The notes: generated by a model not told the origin, from the letters alone. A stretch of 64,000 nt of DNA from an uncultured Clostridia bacterium (GCA_944381215.1 CALWKF010000005.1:1-64000), one strand, 5' to 3'. Positions 1 to 9,359 are shown, numbered from the stretch's first letter. Program-made: numbers and translations.

Positions 1-1
1 C

Positions 2-1351
2 AACACAAACGACGAGCGCGAGCAGACTCTAAACCAGTTGCTTGTGCAAATGGACGGCTTTGAGTCGAGCGACGGCATCGTCGTAATCGCCGCAACAAAC
101 CGCCCCGACGTACTTGACCCAGCACTGCTCCGTGCAGGCAGGTTCGACAGACGCATCGTCGTAAACAAGCCCGACCTCGAGGGCAGGGTAAAGATTTTGA
201 GACTTTATGCTAAAAACAAGCCTTTTGCCGACGACATTGACTGGGAAGGTATCGCTCGTAGACTCCCTGGGGCAACTGGTGCTGACATCGAAAACATCTT
301 GAATGAAGCAGCAATTCTCGCCGCACGCGAGAGCCGTAATTTAATAACAGAGACCGACATTTTCGAGAGTACCTTGAAGGTCGAAATGGGCCCTTCGAAG
401 AAGAATCGCAAAATCGACGAAGAGGACCGCAAGACCACTGCGTACCACGAGGCTGGCCACGCAATTATCACGCGACTAAGTAAACACTACAAACTCGAAG
501 TGCAAGAGGTTACAATTATCCCTCGTGGCTTCTCGGGTGGACTGACTAGCCGTGTGCCCGAAAAAGAGTACACCCAGCACACCAAAGAGGAGATGTACGA
601 CTACATCATCGGCGCAATGGGTGGTCGCGCTGCCGAGATTATCAAGTTCGGCCACGTAGCAACTGGCGCGTCAAACGACATCCAAGTAGCTACCGATACC
701 GCTCGCGATATGGTAACCAAATACGGTATGAGCGAAGTGTTGGGTCCTGTGTGCTATGCGGAAGAGGGTGAGTTGTTCCTTGGTCGCGACTTCCAGCAAC
801 GCTCTAACATCTCCGACGCCACCGCGCGCATAATTGACGAGGAGATAAAGCGCATTATCGACGACTGTGAGAAGCAGGCTATCGAGATTTTGAAGGCAAA
901 CGCATCTATCCTCGACGAAATGGCGAAGGTGCTAATTGAGCGCGAAACCATTTACGCGGACGAGGTGGACGAGTTGCTCTCTGGTAAGACAGCTAGTGAG
1001 GTAATTGCCGCTATGGACGAGCGCGAGAAACAGCGCAAGCAAAAGGACAAAGAGGCACTCGAGCGTCGTGAGGCACAAAAACGCGCCGAAGAGGCTGAAA
1101 AGCAAAAGATGCGCGACAATCTTGAGGACACTTTGCTGTCCGCATACACTGGCGTGAATAAAAATTCGATGGCAAAGCAAACTAACACCGAGGTGAAAAT
1201 TCAGCGCACTTCTCAAACTAGCGAGACCGAGAAGAAGGAAAATACTGAGGGCGCTGAAAAAGAGACAACTAACAGGGAAAACGCAGATAAAAAAGAGGCT
1301 GTAAATTCCGAAAACAAAAAGAATGACACCGAGCCAAAAAAACCCGAGTAA
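2..1351 (+). CDS. ftsH: ATP-dependent zinc metalloprotease FtsH (5'-truncated by window edge)
   Basis: C-terminal part of the membrane-bound AAA+ protease that degrades unneeded membrane and regulatory proteins. The frame is open to the window edge; the first residues read [18 protein letters not shown], which precede the second region of homology. Visible are the arginine-finger segment ([21 protein letters not shown]), the AAA lid, and the zinc-protease motif HEAGH near 437-451, followed by the FtsH pattern with [13 protein letters not shown] and GGRAAE. The N-terminal membrane segments and Walker A motif lie outside the window. After the peptidase domain, roughly the last 120 residues are a highly charged, Lys/Glu-rich low-complexity tail, longer than in typical FtsH. 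Identification is secure; the function of the tail is unknown. Confidence 0.97.
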   Translation, partial: NTNDEREQTLNQLLVQMDGFESSDGIVVIAATNRPDVLDPALLRAGRFDRRIVVNKPDLEGRVKILRLYAKNKPFADDIDWEGIARRLPGATGADIENILNEAAILAARESRNLITETDIFESTLKVEMGPSKKNRKIDEEDRKTTAYHEAGHAIITRLSKHYKLEVQEVTIIPRGFSGGLTSRVPEKEYTQHTKEEMYDYIIGAMGGRAAEIIKFGHVATGASNDIQVATDTARDMVTKYGMSEVLGPVCYAEEGELFLGRDFQQRSNISDATARIIDEEIKRIIDDCEKQAIEILKANASILDEMAKVLIERETIYADEVDELLSGKTASEVIAAMDEREKQRKQKDKEALERREAQKRAEEAEKQKMRDNLEDTLLSAYTGVNKNSMAKQTNTEVKIQRTSQTSETEKKENTEGAEKETTNRENADKKEAVNSENKKNDTEPKKPE

Positions 1352-1357
1352 AATCGG

Positions 1358-1386
1358 TTGACCAAATAAACAAAATGTGATACTAT
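1358..1386 (+). promoter_or_regulatory. Sigma-A type promoter for the 1419 gene
   Basis: TTGACC (1358-1363) and TACTAT (1381-1386) with a 17-base spacer, just after the ftsH stop and about 30 bases before the ATG at 1419. Confidence 0.55.
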
Positions 1387-1418
1387 ATTGTTACTAAAAA
1401 CTTTTTACGAGGATTAAA

Positions 1419-2087
1419 ATGGATCAAACAACAAAGATTACTAACAAGGTTTTAAGAAAAAGGAAAAACAGCATGATAGCCACTATCGTGTCTTTGACCA
1501 TTGTGGGCTTGCTGATTTTGACTACAATTCTACTAGCAGTAATTCCTATCAACACAGGCGTTAGGTATGAAAGTTCTCCCGACAGCATTCACTTGCAACT
1601 CGGTAACGAACACTACTATCTCTTTAAGGACGACGAGGCGACTCGTGATGACTACAACAAGGTCTGGAATGCATACCTCTCTGCATGCAACCCGAGCGTT
1701 ATCTCGACCATTTTTGGTGGCTACGCTGGCAGAGGGATGACCGCTGAGCACTCAACCAAGACCACATCGTTTTCAATCCTTGAGAACGACGACACTGCTT
1801 TTGTAGTTATATTTTATTGGAGCGAAAGGCAAACCATGGTGAATGCAAATGGTTCTACATTTACCTACATGGCAGGTAACACCGAGGTTACAGCTCCTAC
1901 AACGTTCTTCGAGGCGCACTTTAACGTAACAAATCAAAATGCAGTGCAAGACTCGAGAGTGTTGCTGAGAACCACTGACGCCCAGTATAGTACGCAATTT
2001 TCGTACACTGGTGTCGCAAATTACTACGGGCTTTACAACATTTTGAATCAAATGGTAGAGGATGACAAGTTTGTGCCAGGCAGTTAA
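1419..2087 (+). CDS. Hypothetical single-pass membrane protein
   Basis: A 222-residue protein of unrecognised family. The N-terminal ~18 residues are basic, followed by one strong membrane segment at about residues 20-42. The remainder is predicted extracytoplasmic, rich in Thr, Tyr and aromatic residues, suggesting a beta-rich exposed domain. It has its own promoter and a ribosome site (ACGAGG) before ATG, and a strong terminator follows, so it is probably monocistronic. No catalytic motif is visible. Confidence 0.75.
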   Translation: MDQTTKITNKVLRKRKNSMIATIVSLTIVGLLILTTILLAVIPINTGVRYESSPDSIHLQLGNEHYYLFKDDEATRDDYNKVWNAYLSACNPSVISTIFGGYAGRGMTAEHSTKTTSFSILENDDTAFVVIFYWSERQTMVNANGSTFTYMAGNTEVTAPTTFFEAHFNVTNQNAVQDSRVLLRTTDAQYSTQFSYTGVANYYGLYNILNQMVEDDKFVPGS

Positions 2088-2093
2088 TAGTTG

Positions 2094-2119
2094 AAAGCAC
2101 TTTTTATAAGTGCTTTTTT
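2094..2119 (+). terminator. Rho-independent terminator
   Basis: Stem AAAGCAC (2094-2100) pairing with GTGCTTT (2110-2116), AT-rich loop, then a T run; 7 bases after the stop of the 1419 gene. Confidence 0.75.
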
Positions 2120-2131
2120 CTTGCCTAAATG

Positions 2132-2160
2132 TTGCAACTTTTCTATATATGTGATACAAT
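2132..2160 (+). promoter_or_regulatory. Sigma-A type promoter for the 2186 gene
   Basis: TTGCAA (2132-2137), 17-base spacer, TACAAT (2155-2160); ATG at 2186 is preceded by ATAGGAGTG. Confidence 0.55.
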
Positions 2161-2185
2161 AGTCTATATTATATAGGAGTGAAAT

Positions 2186-3337
2186 ATGTCTGAAAACCAA
2201 AATTCGCTGAGTAATTGGTACAAGGTTTTGCTAGGCCTCAGTATCGCTTTTGTGATACTGCTGATTTTCGGCATCTCGTGCACGGTCTCTGGTTACGTCT
2301 CAACTAGCGCAGGGTTTAGGAGTAGCGTGTTTGGTATGTGCGTTATGGAAGTGCGCGACGATTCGAGCGAGACCTATCCATTTGCCAGCAAAGTGCTCGT
2401 GCATAACACAACGATTGAGGATGTCGAGGTAGGGGATTTCGTGGTGTTTGGCTCGCTAAACTACTTTTTAAACAGCAACAACTTTGGCCAAGTTACCAGC
2501 ATTGACGGTAATGATGTAACCATTACCACCGAAAAGGACGGCAACACACAAATTATTAATGCTGATAGTATCGCGGGCATTTTGGGCACAACTAACCCAG
2601 CAGCCTGTGGTTTTGTCGAGTTTATTCTGTCTGGATGGACACTGTGGCTGTTCGTAATCATCCCGTGCGTCGCCTTAATTGCGATAATTCTCTTGTGGCT
2701 GTGGCATAAATTGAGCCTAAGCGAAGCGGGAAATCAAAAACTAGCCGATGCTGAACCCAAAAGTGATTCAAACGAGAAAATCGAGGACAATAGCATAGAC
2801 AACTCTGCACAAACAAGCGAAGCCCTCGACTCCGCTTCAAACGAGAAAATTGAGGCCGAAAAATCAACCGAAGAGGCTGAAGTATTAAGTGAAAATAAAA
2901 CCTCTTCGAAAAAGAAAAAGGCCAAAAATTTAGAGCAAACTGCTGAGAGTGCGCAGACCGAGGACAAAGTACAAATTGAGGAGAAAGCAGAGGCAGAGCC
3001 AACCTCTAAAAACGACGAGACAGAGCAGACCTCAAAGAATGACGAGGCTAGCGAGGTAGAGGGGCGGAAAGAAGAGAAGAAAAAATCAAAAAAGAGCATA
3101 AAGGCCGACGACAACTACTTACTCCTTGACGAGCCCAAGAAAGAGACTAAAATTCCTAGGCTCAAAAAGGTGCCAATAGCACCGCCAAAGGCCAAACGGC
3201 AGGGCGATGACTACGTGTTTAGAAAACAGCCCACCACCGACACAAACACCCCGATAAAAGAAATGCTCGAAAAAATCACGAACGATTCGGGGAACAAAGA
3301 TAAGCAGGACCTGCTTGACAAAATGAAAAAACAATAG
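2186..3337 (+). CDS. Signal peptidase I-like (S26 fold) membrane protein, probably inactive, with long charged tail
   Basis: 383 residues. The layout resembles SipW/archaeal-type signal peptidases: N-terminal membrane helix (about 14-36), a compact beta domain with the VEVGDFVVF segment that matches the family's GD-V-F strand, a second conserved strand ending GILGTTNPAACGFVEFI, then a C-terminal membrane helix (about 152-174). The family's catalytic Ser-Met-Glu-Pro box would fall at about 49-56, where the sequence reads FGMCVMEVRD, with no serine in the expected place. The last ~200 residues are a Glu/Lys/Ser-rich low-complexity tail, presumably cytoplasmic. Family assignment is from fold-level pattern only and is moderate; loss of activity is inferred. 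Confidence 0.5.
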   Translation: MSENQNSLSNWYKVLLGLSIAFVILLIFGISCTVSGYVSTSAGFRSSVFGMCVMEVRDDSSETYPFASKVLVHNTTIEDVEVGDFVVFGSLNYFLNSNNFGQVTSIDGNDVTITTEKDGNTQIINADSIAGILGTTNPAACGFVEFILSGWTLWLFVIIPCVALIAIILLWLWHKLSLSEAGNQKLADAEPKSDSNEKIEDNSIDNSAQTSEALDSASNEKIEAEKSTEEAEVLSENKTSSKKKKAKNLEQTAESAQTEDKVQIEEKAEAEPTSKNDETEQTSKNDEASEVEGRKEEKKKSKKSIKADDNYLLLDEPKKETKIPRLKKVPIAPPKAKRQGDDYVFRKQPTTDTNTPIKEMLEKITNDSGNKDKQDLLDKMKKQ

Positions 3338-3358
3338 CAATCTTGGAGTACTAAAATT

Positions 3359-5125
3359 ATGAAATTGACAATGTTTAGAGTGCAAAATTTCCGTTCTTTT
3401 ATCGACAGCGGTTGGATAAAATGCCAGGACGTAACCGCAATTGCAGGAACAAATGAGGCGGGTAAGAGTAACCTACTTAAAGCGTTATGGAAGTTAAAGC
3501 CCGCTTTTCGTGCGGACAACAAAATCGTGCGTGGCGACCTGCCTTTTGACAAATTCAATGCCATTATGGACAGCGAAAAAATGCCCGAATTTATCACAGC
3601 GCGCTTCAAACTGCGCCCGATTGATAAGGAGCAGATTTCGAAGAAATTTCCAAATCTTCCGCTATTTGATGCGGTCGAGGTAGGGAGGAGTTTAAGCGGA
3701 AACTACACCGTGCGTTTTCCAATCAAGGTGCCACCCGAAATTTCTGAAAAACTCGCCGACTTTATCGTAAAGATTATGCCAGGTTTTATCTATTACAGCA
3801 ACTACGGGAATCTAGACAGCAACATCTACCTCCCTCAAATGCTTGCGAAATTCAATAAATCGGGCGTAAACGCAATTAGTCGGTCGAAGCGCAGGACTAT
3901 TAAACTGCTATTAATGTACATAGGAATCACCCCCGAAATGCTGGTTTGCGATGCACCGCTATTAGAGGGCGCGTCAAAGAAGACCTTGAAACTTACCAAA
4001 GAGCAACTTGAGGAATTGGCCACCAAAAAGGAGCGGTATGCAAAGCTCTTCAAAGAGGCTGGCGAGCGACTGACTCGCGAGTTCAACCAGTGGTGGAGGC
4101 AAGGGAAGTACAAGTTCGAGTTCGCATTTGATGACGGAAATCTTACAATTTTCGTAACCGATAGCGATGGCGTGCGCGCGCCACTCGATGCCCGTAGTGT
4201 AGGTATTCAGTGGTTCTTGTCCTTTTTCCTAGTGTTCACGCTCGAGAGCCAACTTTTTTACACAAATACAATTATGCTACTTGACGAGAGCGGGGCGACG
4301 CTACACGGCCTTGCGCAACAGGACTTAGTACGTTTCTTTGACGAATTGTCGAAAACGAACCAAATCATTTACTCGACACACAGCAGTTACATGTTGCCAA
4401 CGGAGCAACTCAATCGCACCAAGATTGTTTACAAGGATTCAAAAGGCCACAGCGTCGTAACTAACGACCTAAATGCGAAGACTTCGGCCAGCAAGTCGGC
4501 GCTGATTCCAATAAATACGGCTGTTAGTATGCAGATTTCGGAGAGTGTCTTGGATGAGAGCACTCCCGTGATTGTTGCTACCGAAGCTGATAAACTTTAC
4601 CTCAACTTTATCAAGGCGTATCTTAATATGCAAGGGCTGATTGACCTAAAATATGTGTCGAATCCTTTAATATTTGTAAAGACTGGCCAAAATGGAATAG
4701 AAGGGACCGCGCAAGTGCTGTCTAAAAATGGTGAACTTCCCGCCGTTTTCTTAGAGGACAAGGGCGAAATGTCAATTCTTGCCGACAGCTTGAAGCACGG
4801 AATGTATGAAAAAGAGGCAAATAAGATTGTTACTCCTGCGCGTTTGGGACATTACAAGACTATCGAGGACCTCATTCCATACGAGATTTACGCACTGTCA
4901 TGCGGGGACTATCTAGTTGATATCTACGGCAGTGAGTTTGCAATTAAAACTTCGCTTCCATTTATCGAGCAGTTGGAGAATACAAAGCGCGTAAAGCCTC
5001 TGCCTAGCGATTACCGCGAGAAAATGGCGGAGTTAGCGACTAAATACATGGAAAAGAATATGAAGCAACGCAATCTCAAAAACGCGAGCAAACTTTGGGA
5101 AAAGCTTTTTGAGTGTTTTGAATAA
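3359..5125 (+). CDS. OLD-family AAA ATPase/TOPRIM endonuclease
   Basis: 588 residues. An N-terminal SMC/RecF-like ABC-type ATPase has Walker A GTNEAGKSN (about 29-38), Walker B IMLLDESGA (about 304-312) and an H-loop STHSS (about 339-343). The C-terminal TOPRIM-like domain has the acidic residue in VATEADKLYL (about 405-414) and the LEDKGE segment (about 465-470). This arrangement is that of OLD-family nucleases (overcoming lysogenisation defect), which include phage-defence proteins such as P2 Old and GajA. The start is 22 bases downstream of the previous stop, so the gene may be co-transcribed with the 2186 gene. No UvrD-like GajB helicase is adjacent, so this is a stand-alone class 1-like member. 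Biological role here is inferred, not shown. Confidence 0.85.
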   Translation: MKLTMFRVQNFRSFIDSGWIKCQDVTAIAGTNEAGKSNLLKALWKLKPAFRADNKIVRGDLPFDKFNAIMDSEKMPEFITARFKLRPIDKEQISKKFPNLPLFDAVEVGRSLSGNYTVRFPIKVPPEISEKLADFIVKIMPGFIYYSNYGNLDSNIYLPQMLAKFNKSGVNAISRSKRRTIKLLLMYIGITPEMLVCDAPLLEGASKKTLKLTKEQLEELATKKERYAKLFKEAGERLTREFNQWWRQGKYKFEFAFDDGNLTIFVTDSDGVRAPLDARSVGIQWFLSFFLVFTLESQLFYTNTIMLLDESGATLHGLAQQDLVRFFDELSKTNQIIYSTHSSYMLPTEQLNRTKIVYKDSKGHSVVTNDLNAKTSASKSALIPINTAVSMQISESVLDESTPVIVATEADKLYLNFIKAYLNMQGLIDLKYVSNPLIFVKTGQNGIEGTAQVLSKNGELPAVFLEDKGEMSILADSLKHGMYEKEANKIVTPARLGHYKTIEDLIPYEIYALSCGDYLVDIYGSEFAIKTSLPFIEQLENTKRVKPLPSDYREKMAELATKYMEKNMKQRNLKNASKLWEKLFECFE

Positions 5126-5148
5126 AGGCCTAAGGGCTTTTATTTTTT
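5125..5148 (+). terminator. Weak terminator-like hairpin after the OLD gene
   Basis: AAAGGCC-TAA-GGGCTTTT followed by a T-rich run; the stem holds one G-G mismatch, so this is a weak call. Confidence 0.35.
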
Positions 5149-5152
5149 TATA

Positions 5153-5181
5153 TTGACATATTTCTTAAACTTTGGTATAAT
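5153..5181 (+). promoter_or_regulatory. Consensus sigma-A promoter for the 5212 gene
   Basis: Perfect TTGACA (5153-5158), 17-base spacer, perfect TATAAT (5176-5181); ATG follows at 5212 after GAGAGGCGG. Confidence 0.8.
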
Positions 5182-5211
5182 TTATCTACAAAATGTACAA
5201 GAGAGGCGGTT

Positions 5212-6624
5212 ATGAAGGAACCTGTTGATTTGCGAAAAGAAATATTGAAATCAGAGGCCGAGTTTTACGAGAGTATCGATAAAATTAACAAAAAAAACGA
5301 GGTCGCCTTTGCAATACTAGACAGCCTCCAAAACGAAAACTACAACGGCGTGATTATAAACTCTGGGTATGACAAAGACGGCGTTTATTATATCGAACTC
5401 GCAAACGTCTTAAACCCCGCCGAGCAGTATAGATATAGATTAGGTAGGATAAAGCCCGCCCGTGCCGAACGCTTTAAGGCGGGGGCAATACTCAACATGC
5501 ACTGGGAAAAGGGCAGGGCAGACCCGATGCTAAATATTAGGTACAACAGTAAAAAGCCGTATACTAACCTCAAAATGCTAGGATACTTTGCCGACTGTTA
5601 CTACGATTTGTGTGACGTTTTTGACCCCGAAACTAGTAGCCAAGCCCTCTATAACGCCCTTGACGCAATCACAATGGCCCTCGATAATTACTACTATAAC
5701 CTCGAGTTTAACGACACCGACTACAATTCCGCCGTGTCAAACCAAATTGCCGAGCTCGTAAAGTTCCAAACCCTATCGGTGTACGGTGATTTAGATAAGT
5801 ATTACTCGATTACAAAAAACGCAATCAACACGATATCAAATGGCCTAAAATTAAAGTACATCGATGAGGTTTCTGTGTCGAAAATGAAGTACGAGCCTTC
5901 ACTTGGAATGCAGTATCACGACTTTAATCGCTCCATTGAGAAGCCCGATTTGTTCTACTTTGATAACCGAATTGTGCGCAGTTTGTCCGATTTACATAAA
6001 CTAAAACGCCTTGACACCCGCCTAAATAACCCCGAACTCTGCGCAAAGACAACTTTGCCCGAAATTTTGAAGCGCGACGGCAGTGTTTTAAGTTATCTAG
6101 TGATTGCAGATTGCTCCCAGGTAACACCACGCGGGGATAAAAGGCACTATTTACACCTACTTTGCCTCGATTCATTCTCGCGCGACTTCATGATTCCTGC
6201 TAGCAACATCGAGAACAGTGGTGGGCTTCATTCAGGCTCGCTCTTTAACGCGCGCATGGTGGTCGACAATCAAACGGGGGCAACCCGCTTTATTGATACC
6301 GAAATTTTGACTCAAAACAACGACCGCGATAGATTGAATAACATAATTAGGCTCAAAAACCTCGTGGACTTACAAAAAAAGTACACCGAAAACCCGACAA
6401 TTGAGGACATGGAGGACTTTAAAGAGGCCGATGACTATATTCTCTTTACCTTAAAACAGTATTGCTCCGAGATTGGCCTCGATGAGTCGAGCCGTAGGGA
6501 GCTCATGAAAATCGAGGGGAAGAAGGAGCACAATTCTGAGCAGGTTTACAATCGTATTTTAGGAATTGCCAAGAATGGTGTGGCGAATTTAAACCAACCA
6601 AATCTCACACAATCTCGAATTTAA
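5212..6624 (+). CDS. Hypothetical cytoplasmic protein, 470 aa
   Basis: No family recognised. There is no signal peptide or membrane segment. The N-terminus (about 1-35) is predicted helical; residues 40-110 look beta-rich, with a segment AGAILNMHWEKG reminiscent of small-barrel domains, though this is weak. The middle (120-220) is helical and tyrosine-rich, and the C-terminal half has a strand-rich stretch (about 295-380) before helices. It is driven by a perfect consensus promoter, so it is probably well expressed in growing cells, and it is separated from the OLD nuclease gene by that promoter. The following metG has its own ribosome site 60 bases downstream. Confidence 0.8.
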   Translation: MKEPVDLRKEILKSEAEFYESIDKINKKNEVAFAILDSLQNENYNGVIINSGYDKDGVYYIELANVLNPAEQYRYRLGRIKPARAERFKAGAILNMHWEKGRADPMLNIRYNSKKPYTNLKMLGYFADCYYDLCDVFDPETSSQALYNALDAITMALDNYYYNLEFNDTDYNSAVSNQIAELVKFQTLSVYGDLDKYYSITKNAINTISNGLKLKYIDEVSVSKMKYEPSLGMQYHDFNRSIEKPDLFYFDNRIVRSLSDLHKLKRLDTRLNNPELCAKTTLPEILKRDGSVLSYLVIADCSQVTPRGDKRHYLHLLCLDSFSRDFMIPASNIENSGGLHSGSLFNARMVVDNQTGATRFIDTEILTQNNDRDRLNNIIRLKNLVDLQKKYTENPTIEDMEDFKEADDYILFTLKQYCSEIGLDESSRRELMKIEGKKEHNSEQVYNRILGIAKNGVANLNQPNLTQSRI

Positions 6625-6687
6625 TCGCAATTTATTTTGCTAAATGCGCTTTTATTTGGTAAAATAATAAAAAAGGAAGGAAATTAT

Positions 6688-8301
6688 ATGCAGAAAAAAG
6701 TTTTAATAGGTATTGCATGGACTTATGCAAACAGCGATATTCACCTAGGCCACGTTTCGGCCTACATCCCAGGCGACGTGCTCGCTAGATACCATAGAGC
6801 TACGGGCGATGATGTCTTAATGGTGAGTGGTACGGACTGCCACGGCACACCCACGACAGAGCGCGCGATTAGGGAGGGCAAGACGCCCACTGAGATTGTC
6901 AACCACTACCACGAGCAGTATGTCGAGGTTTTCCGTAAACTCGGGATGAGTTATGATTACTACACTATGACCACGACCCCTTATCACGCGGAAAAAGTGC
7001 AACAAATGGTGCGCACCTTACATGAGCACGGCTACATTTATCCAAAAACCGAGCCCGCAAGTTTTTGCCCAAAATGTAATAAATTCGTTTACGACCGCGA
7101 AGTCGAGGTAGTCTGCCCAAAATGCGGAAGTGTAAGTAAAGGCGACCAGTGCGGAAACTGTGACTATGTCTTTCTTCCGCAAGATTTGTTAAAGGCCAAG
7201 TGCCGTATTTGTGGCAGTGAGACGGAAATTCGCGACAACACAAACCTATATTTTGCGCTCTCAAAGTTTGATAAACCACTTCGTGAGCACTTCAACAAAA
7301 GCAAGGGCTATTGGCGCAAAAATACCGTGAACGAAACTGAGAAATTTTTGGACGAGGGACTACAAGACCGTGCCGTTACCCGCGACTTAAATTGGGGCGT
7401 CAAGGTGCCTTTTGAAGGGTACGATGACAAACGCATTTACGTCTGGATTGAGGCCTTGTGGGGGTATGTGTCCGCTACGCAAGCGTACTGCGACGAGCAC
7501 GGGCTCGACTGGCGCGACTGGTGGTTTAAGTCTAGCGAGCACGAAAATCTCGTATATATGTGCCACGGGAAAGACAACATCGTCTTCCACACAATCATTT
7601 TCCCAGCACTCTTAATGGCAACTGATTCACGCTTTTTAATGCCCGAGCACTGCGTAAGTAGCGAATTTTTAAACATCGACGGCGAAAAAATTAGTAAAAG
7701 CAAGGGCAACGGCTGGCCGATGCTCGATATGCTCGCAAAATTTGATGCAGATAGTTTAAGGTACTTTTGTATCGCAAACGGCCCCGAAAAGCGCGACAGC
7801 AACTTCACTTTTGCCGATTATCACGCAGTCCACAACGGCGAAATTGTAAATAAATTCGGCAATTTCGTAAACCGTACACTAAAATTTAAAGGTTTAGAGG
7901 GGTACTTACCGAATGGTAAAATGGACGAGAGTATCCGCGCCGAGATTGAGCATACTTACAAGAGTGTAGGCGAGAGTATCGAGGGCGCAAACTTTAAGGA
8001 CGCCTTAAATAAAGTCATGGAGTTAGTCGACCTCGGCAACAAGTATTACGACACGCAGGAGCCGTGGAAGTTATTTAAAGAAGACGAGAAAAAATTCAAC
8101 GACGTGATGTATACGTGTGTACAAATTATCGCAAACCTTGGCAACTTAATGGACCCGTTTATGCCATTCTCTGCCAAGAAAATTCGCGACTTTTTGGGGC
8201 TTGATAAGGCAAAATGGGAGTACGTAAACGTAGATTGCGACCGCGATTTTGGGACAATCGAACCCCTGTTTACACGATTAACAGAAAAAGATGTAATGTA
8301 A
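6688..8301 (+). CDS. metG: Methionyl-tRNA synthetase
   Basis: 537 residues; attaches methionine to tRNA-Met. The ATG at 6688 is chosen because it follows GGAAGG and gives the family's usual N-terminus (KVLIGIAWTYANSDIHLGH). The class I HIGH motif appears as HLGH near residue 22, and KMSKS as KISKSKG near 330. Between them a double zinc-knuckle region carries four Cys-x2-Cys-type pairs (CPKC, CPKC, CGNC, CRIC, about 130-180), placing it with the E. coli/archaeal zinc-bearing type. The C-terminal anticodon-binding helical domain is present, but the extra EMAP/Trbp111 tRNA-binding domain found in many bacterial MetRS is absent. The next gene overlaps by one base. Confidence 0.97.
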   Translation: MQKKVLIGIAWTYANSDIHLGHVSAYIPGDVLARYHRATGDDVLMVSGTDCHGTPTTERAIREGKTPTEIVNHYHEQYVEVFRKLGMSYDYYTMTTTPYHAEKVQQMVRTLHEHGYIYPKTEPASFCPKCNKFVYDREVEVVCPKCGSVSKGDQCGNCDYVFLPQDLLKAKCRICGSETEIRDNTNLYFALSKFDKPLREHFNKSKGYWRKNTVNETEKFLDEGLQDRAVTRDLNWGVKVPFEGYDDKRIYVWIEALWGYVSATQAYCDEHGLDWRDWWFKSSEHENLVYMCHGKDNIVFHTIIFPALLMATDSRFLMPEHCVSSEFLNIDGEKISKSKGNGWPMLDMLAKFDADSLRYFCIANGPEKRDSNFTFADYHAVHNGEIVNKFGNFVNRTLKFKGLEGYLPNGKMDESIRAEIEHTYKSVGESIEGANFKDALNKVMELVDLGNKYYDTQEPWKLFKEDEKKFNDVMYTCVQIIANLGNLMDPFMPFSAKKIRDFLGLDKAKWEYVNVDCDRDFGTIEPLFTRLTEKDVM

Positions 8302-8900
8302 TGAAAAATATAATTTTTGATTTGGATGGCACTCTTGTAGATAGCAAAGAGTTGCAAATAAACATACTAAAACAGGTGTTTTCGCACTTTGGAACTATTC
8401 CAAATGTCGATTTTTTAACCCTTATCGGTCCGCCACTAATTGATACTTTTACTAGGTTCTTAGGCGAAAACTCTGCGCAAAACGCGTATGAATACTATAA
8501 TTCCATATTTAAAACCACTAAAATTGAGGGAATTAGTGTTTTCCCCGAAATTTTAGAGGCTCTTCCCAAATTAAGTAAAGAAAATCGGCTGTTTGTAGCG
8601 AGCCTGCAACTAAAAGATATCGTCGAGCGCGAACTCGAGGCTTTAAAAATTCGCGAGTACTTTTTCGCAATCGGTGGCGACAGCGTCTCATTACCCGCAA
8701 CTAGCAAGACAGAAATCATAGGTCGCATTATCGAAGAGTTTTCGCTAGATACACAAAACACTGTTATGGTAGGCGACACCGAGTTTGATAAGTCCTCTGC
8801 CGAAATTAATAAAATTCGCTTTATTCAAGTCGGTTGGGGGTACGGAGGCAAAAATAAAAACAGCATTGAATCTAGTGACTCACTAATCAATGCCATTTAG
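8301..8900 (+). CDS. HAD-superfamily hydrolase (phosphoglycolate phosphatase-like)
   Basis: 199 residues. Motif I is FDLDGTLVDS (about 5-14), the nucleophile/acid aspartate pair; motif II is the Ser/Thr in FVASLQ (about 95-100); a lysine near SKTEII (about 135) and motif III acidic residues in VMVGDTEFD (about 155-163) follow. The helical cap between motifs I and II is the type found in phosphoglycolate phosphatase/PpaX relatives. The start codon shares its A with the metG stop (TAATG), so translation is coupled to metG. The substrate cannot be told from sequence. Confidence 0.9.
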   Translation: MKNIIFDLDGTLVDSKELQINILKQVFSHFGTIPNVDFLTLIGPPLIDTFTRFLGENSAQNAYEYYNSIFKTTKIEGISVFPEILEALPKLSKENRLFVASLQLKDIVERELEALKIREYFFAIGGDSVSLPATSKTEIIGRIIEEFSLDTQNTVMVGDTEFDKSSAEINKIRFIQVGWGYGGKNKNSIESSDSLINAI

Positions 8901-8908
8901 TTATTCTT

Positions 8909-9346
8909 TTATCGATTCCACAGTTTCGTTTGAGGCTGTGGATTTTGTATTAAGACTTCTTTTTTCTTCACACGGAAAACCACAAATTTCTGGTACAAGA
9001 ACTCGGTTACAAAGTTGATTATCATTGTGCCACCGAGAACAATGTATTCATTCCAGCCGATTTCGGTTAGCGCATCGCCCCAAAGGGTGGACAGCGGAGT
9101 AAATACCGCGTAGTAGCACAGCACCAAAAACATTGCAAAGGGAATATTATTGTGTGATTTAAAGGTAAATTTGCGATTTAGCGTAAAGTTATACAAAATC
9201 GATAAAATTAGCGAAGTTAAGTATGCTGGCCAGTACGGGACTGTCATCAACTCGTTCATTAAAGTAAATGTCCCGATTTGTATGATGCCCGCCGTTACCG
9301 AGAATCCTAAAAACTTTAACCCCTGAAATACAACTTCTTTTTTCAT
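8909..9346 (-). CDS. GtrA-family membrane protein
   Basis: 145 residues when started at the ATG at 9346, preceded by GGAG with ideal spacing; an ATG 12 bases upstream has no clear ribosome site. Four membrane helices and the family signature around YNFTLNRKFTF (about 56-66) mark it as GtrA-like. Such proteins are thought to move undecaprenyl-linked sugars or act with glycosyltransferases in cell-envelope glycan modification. It is the last gene of a leftward four-gene run, 13 bases after the phosphodiesterase gene. The partner glycosyltransferase is not in the neighbourhood. Confidence 0.85.
   Translation of the reverse strand: MKKEVVFQGLKFLGFSVTAGIIQIGTFTLMNELMTVPYWPAYLTSLILSILYNFTLNRKFTFKSHNNIPFAMFLVLCYYAVFTPLSTLWGDALTEIGWNEYIVLGGTMIINFVTEFLYQKFVVFRVKKKEVLIQNPQPQTKLWNR
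8917..8946 (+). terminator. Terminator-like hairpin between convergent genes
   Basis: TCCACAG (8917-8923) pairs with CTGTGGA (8936-8942) and TTTT follows. It lies inside the 3' end of the leftward GtrA gene and would end the metG-HAD transcript. Confidence 0.45.
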
Positions 9347-9359
9347 TGTCTTCTCCATG

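Noticed and set aside
3359-6624. Gabija defence system (GajA plus GajB)
   Set aside because: The second gene has no helicase motifs and has its own promoter.
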